Below are positions 62,952 through 64,000 of a stretch of 64,000 bases of DNA, one piece after another. The notes under the pieces are model-generated. The model ran no database searches, was not told the DNA's origin, and was given only the letters and a program-made list of their open reading frames with translations. Every line of letters begins with the position of its first letter. Positions within the stretch are counted from its first letter, which is position 1. The position numbers and the translations under genes were made by a program. Source of the stretch: Herbaspirillum rubrisubalbicans (GTDB lineage Bacteria; Pseudomonadota; Gammaproteobacteria; Burkholderiales; Burkholderiaceae_D); assembly GCF_003719195.1 (NCBI RefSeq), contig NZ_CP024996.1, positions 4,216,001 to 4,280,000 on the forward strand, read 5' to 3'.

Positions 62952-64000
62952 TTAAAGACGGAATTGGACCTGTGCTGCGAACACCCGGAACTGGTTGACC
63001 AGATCAGGCGGCAGGCGCACGTCCACTCGGTTGCGATCGTTCTTGTTACGGACCACCAGCAGATCCGACTTGAACTGATCAGGGTTTTCCATGATGCCGG
63101 CGTCCACCCAATCCAGAGCCAGGGCGATCAACTCTGCCTTGATGTCCTTGGGCGCGGCCACCGCCTGGCCCGGCGCCACCGGCGTAGTGTCATCCACCAG
63201 CTTGTGACGCGGGAAACGCTGGGCGATGCGCGCACGCACCTGGTAGCGCATCAGCGACAGGGTGTACATGGTCTCGATGTCCCGATAGCTCGGGTCCACC
63301 GTACCGGACGCATTGGTCTTGTAATTCGTCACCGCGCGCTCGATCACCACGTTGCCGCCGTTGTCCACCACCGTCGTCGCGCCGCCATAGGACAGGATGT
63401 TGTTGCGTTCGGAGCGCAGCCACCGCTTCGCAGCCGGCGCCGGCAGACGCGTGGGCAGCACCAGCGTCTGCAGCGGACGGGCCGGATCGATCGCCAGGTA
63501 GTACGCCGAGACCGCACCGGCCAGCACCGCCTTCTCCCATACTGGGCCCGGCTCACCACCGGTTTCGCAGGTCCACAGCGTGATGTGCGAATTGTTGCGC
63601 GCGGACAGCAGCGTATTGAGGGAGCCCACCGTGCCGCGAACGGCCGAATGGCAATGGCCATCGTTCTGGTACAGCGGCCCCCAGCGGTTGTTCAGCTCGG
63701 TCTCCATCAGCGCCAGGTTGGCGGCATCGTTGAACGGCATGATGATGGTGTTGTACTGCACTGCGCCGATGTTGGCCAGAGCGGTCGCAATGCTCGGATC
63801 AGCCGTACCACCGCTCATCTGGACGATAGCCACGCCGAGACCGGCCGGAGTCGCCTCGGACATCGGGTAATAGTTCAGCTGCATCATCAGATCATTGGTG
63901 AGCGTGCCCTTGTGGCGCGCAGTGACGGTCACCACGCCGGCAGCGCTGGCAGCGGTCACCACCAGATCCGGTTTGGCATTGATCGCAGCAGCCAGAGCCG
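62952..64000 (-). CDS. tail sheath protein (Mu gpL-like), 5' end beyond window
   Basis: At least 349 residues of a contractile tail sheath are visible; the frame is still open at the right edge. Recognisable parts are VAIVQMSGGTADPSIATAL, IIMPFNDAANLALMETEL, QTLVLPTRLPAPAAKRWLRS and the C-terminal LVNQFRVFAAQVQFRL. It is followed by the tube gene, in the usual sheath-tube order. Confidence 0.92.
   Translation of the reverse strand, partial: ALAAAINAKPDLVVTAASAAGVVTVTARHKGTLTNDLMMQLNYYPMSEATPAGLGVAIVQMSGGTADPSIATALANIGAVQYNTIIMPFNDAANLALMETELNNRWGPLYQNDGHCHSAVRGTVGSLNTLLSARNNSHITLWTCETGGEPGPVWEKAVLAGAVSAYYLAIDPARPLQTLVLPTRLPAPAAKRWLRSERNNILSYGGATTVVDNGGNVVIERAVTNYKTNASGTVDPSYRDIETMYTLSLMRYQVRARIAQRFPRHKLVDDTTPVAPGQAVAAPKDIKAELIALALDWVDAGIMENPDQFKSDLLVVRNKNDRNRVDVRLPPDLVNQFRVFAAQVQFRL

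Larger units (their letters stand above)
47070..64000. mobile_element. prophage inserted in dusA (left part)
   Basis: Everything from the dusA 5' end to the right edge is phage or phage cargo: tyrosine integrase, two cargo genes, Dam methylase, lysis genes and a Mu-like contractile tail module. Late genes all run on the minus strand toward the integrase end. No Mu transposase is seen. The element continues beyond the window. Confidence 0.9.

Overview
The window looks like a chromosomal segment of a betaproteobacterium of the Oxalobacteraceae, most probably Herbaspirillum or a close relative. This is inferred from high GC, gene content (yebC-purD, hemF-nadD-rsfS-rlmH-maf-rng, nusB-ribH-ribBA, ubiD, gluQRS) and protein style; no database search was possible. 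About 64 kb hold conserved housekeeping genes interrupted by three foreign pieces: an AT-richer accessory island (about 10.3-17.1 kb), an IS1182-like insertion sequence (40.87-42.44 kb) and the left part of a prophage (about 47.1 kb to the right edge).

Region by region. 0.1-10.2 kb: a HerA-like ATPase (yjgR), then + strand yebC, purD, an MscS-type channel, hemF, and the tightly packed run nadD-rsfS-rlmH-maf-rng, closed by a strong terminator. 10.3-17.1 kb: an island opening with a truncated P4-type integrase spliced to an IS3-family transposase fragment, then a minus-strand set: a 180-aa unknown protein, an ImmA/IrrE-like protein that has lost its HExxH metal site, and a 1348-aa protein joining a Cap4/DUF4297-like nuclease domain to a STAND NTPase and helical repeats. 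This is the best candidate here for an undescribed anti-phage system. 17.4-23.5 kb: LPS genes (msbA, a GT9 and two GT8 glycosyltransferases, convergent O-antigen ligase). 23.6-37.5 kb: dnaE, trhO, a flavodoxin/pirin/LysR group, gluQRS, an RhlE-type helicase, an FAH-family hydrolase, a TPR glycosyltransferase and glk behind an unusual structured leader. 37.6-47.1 kb: SRP RNA (ffs), ubiD, a lytic transglycosylase with a long structured leader, the IS element, an aminotransferase, and dusA-ribBA-ribH-nusB.

The prophage sits in the 5' end of dusA. Its tyrosine integrase diverges from dusA. Two AT-richer cargo genes follow (a PIN-like nuclease and a DUF4145-like protein), then a long minus-strand late operon. 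Read in transcription order (right to left) it runs: sheath, tube, tail chaperone with a -1 frameshift, tape measure, Mu gp43-gp48-like baseplate genes, tail fibre, fibre assembly protein, two small membrane proteins (holin candidates), GH19 endolysin, Rz with nested Rz1, and a Dam-type methylase before a terminator. The tail is Mu-like but integration is by a tyrosine recombinase rather than a Mu transposase. Head genes, the replication/repressor region and the right attachment site lie outside the window.
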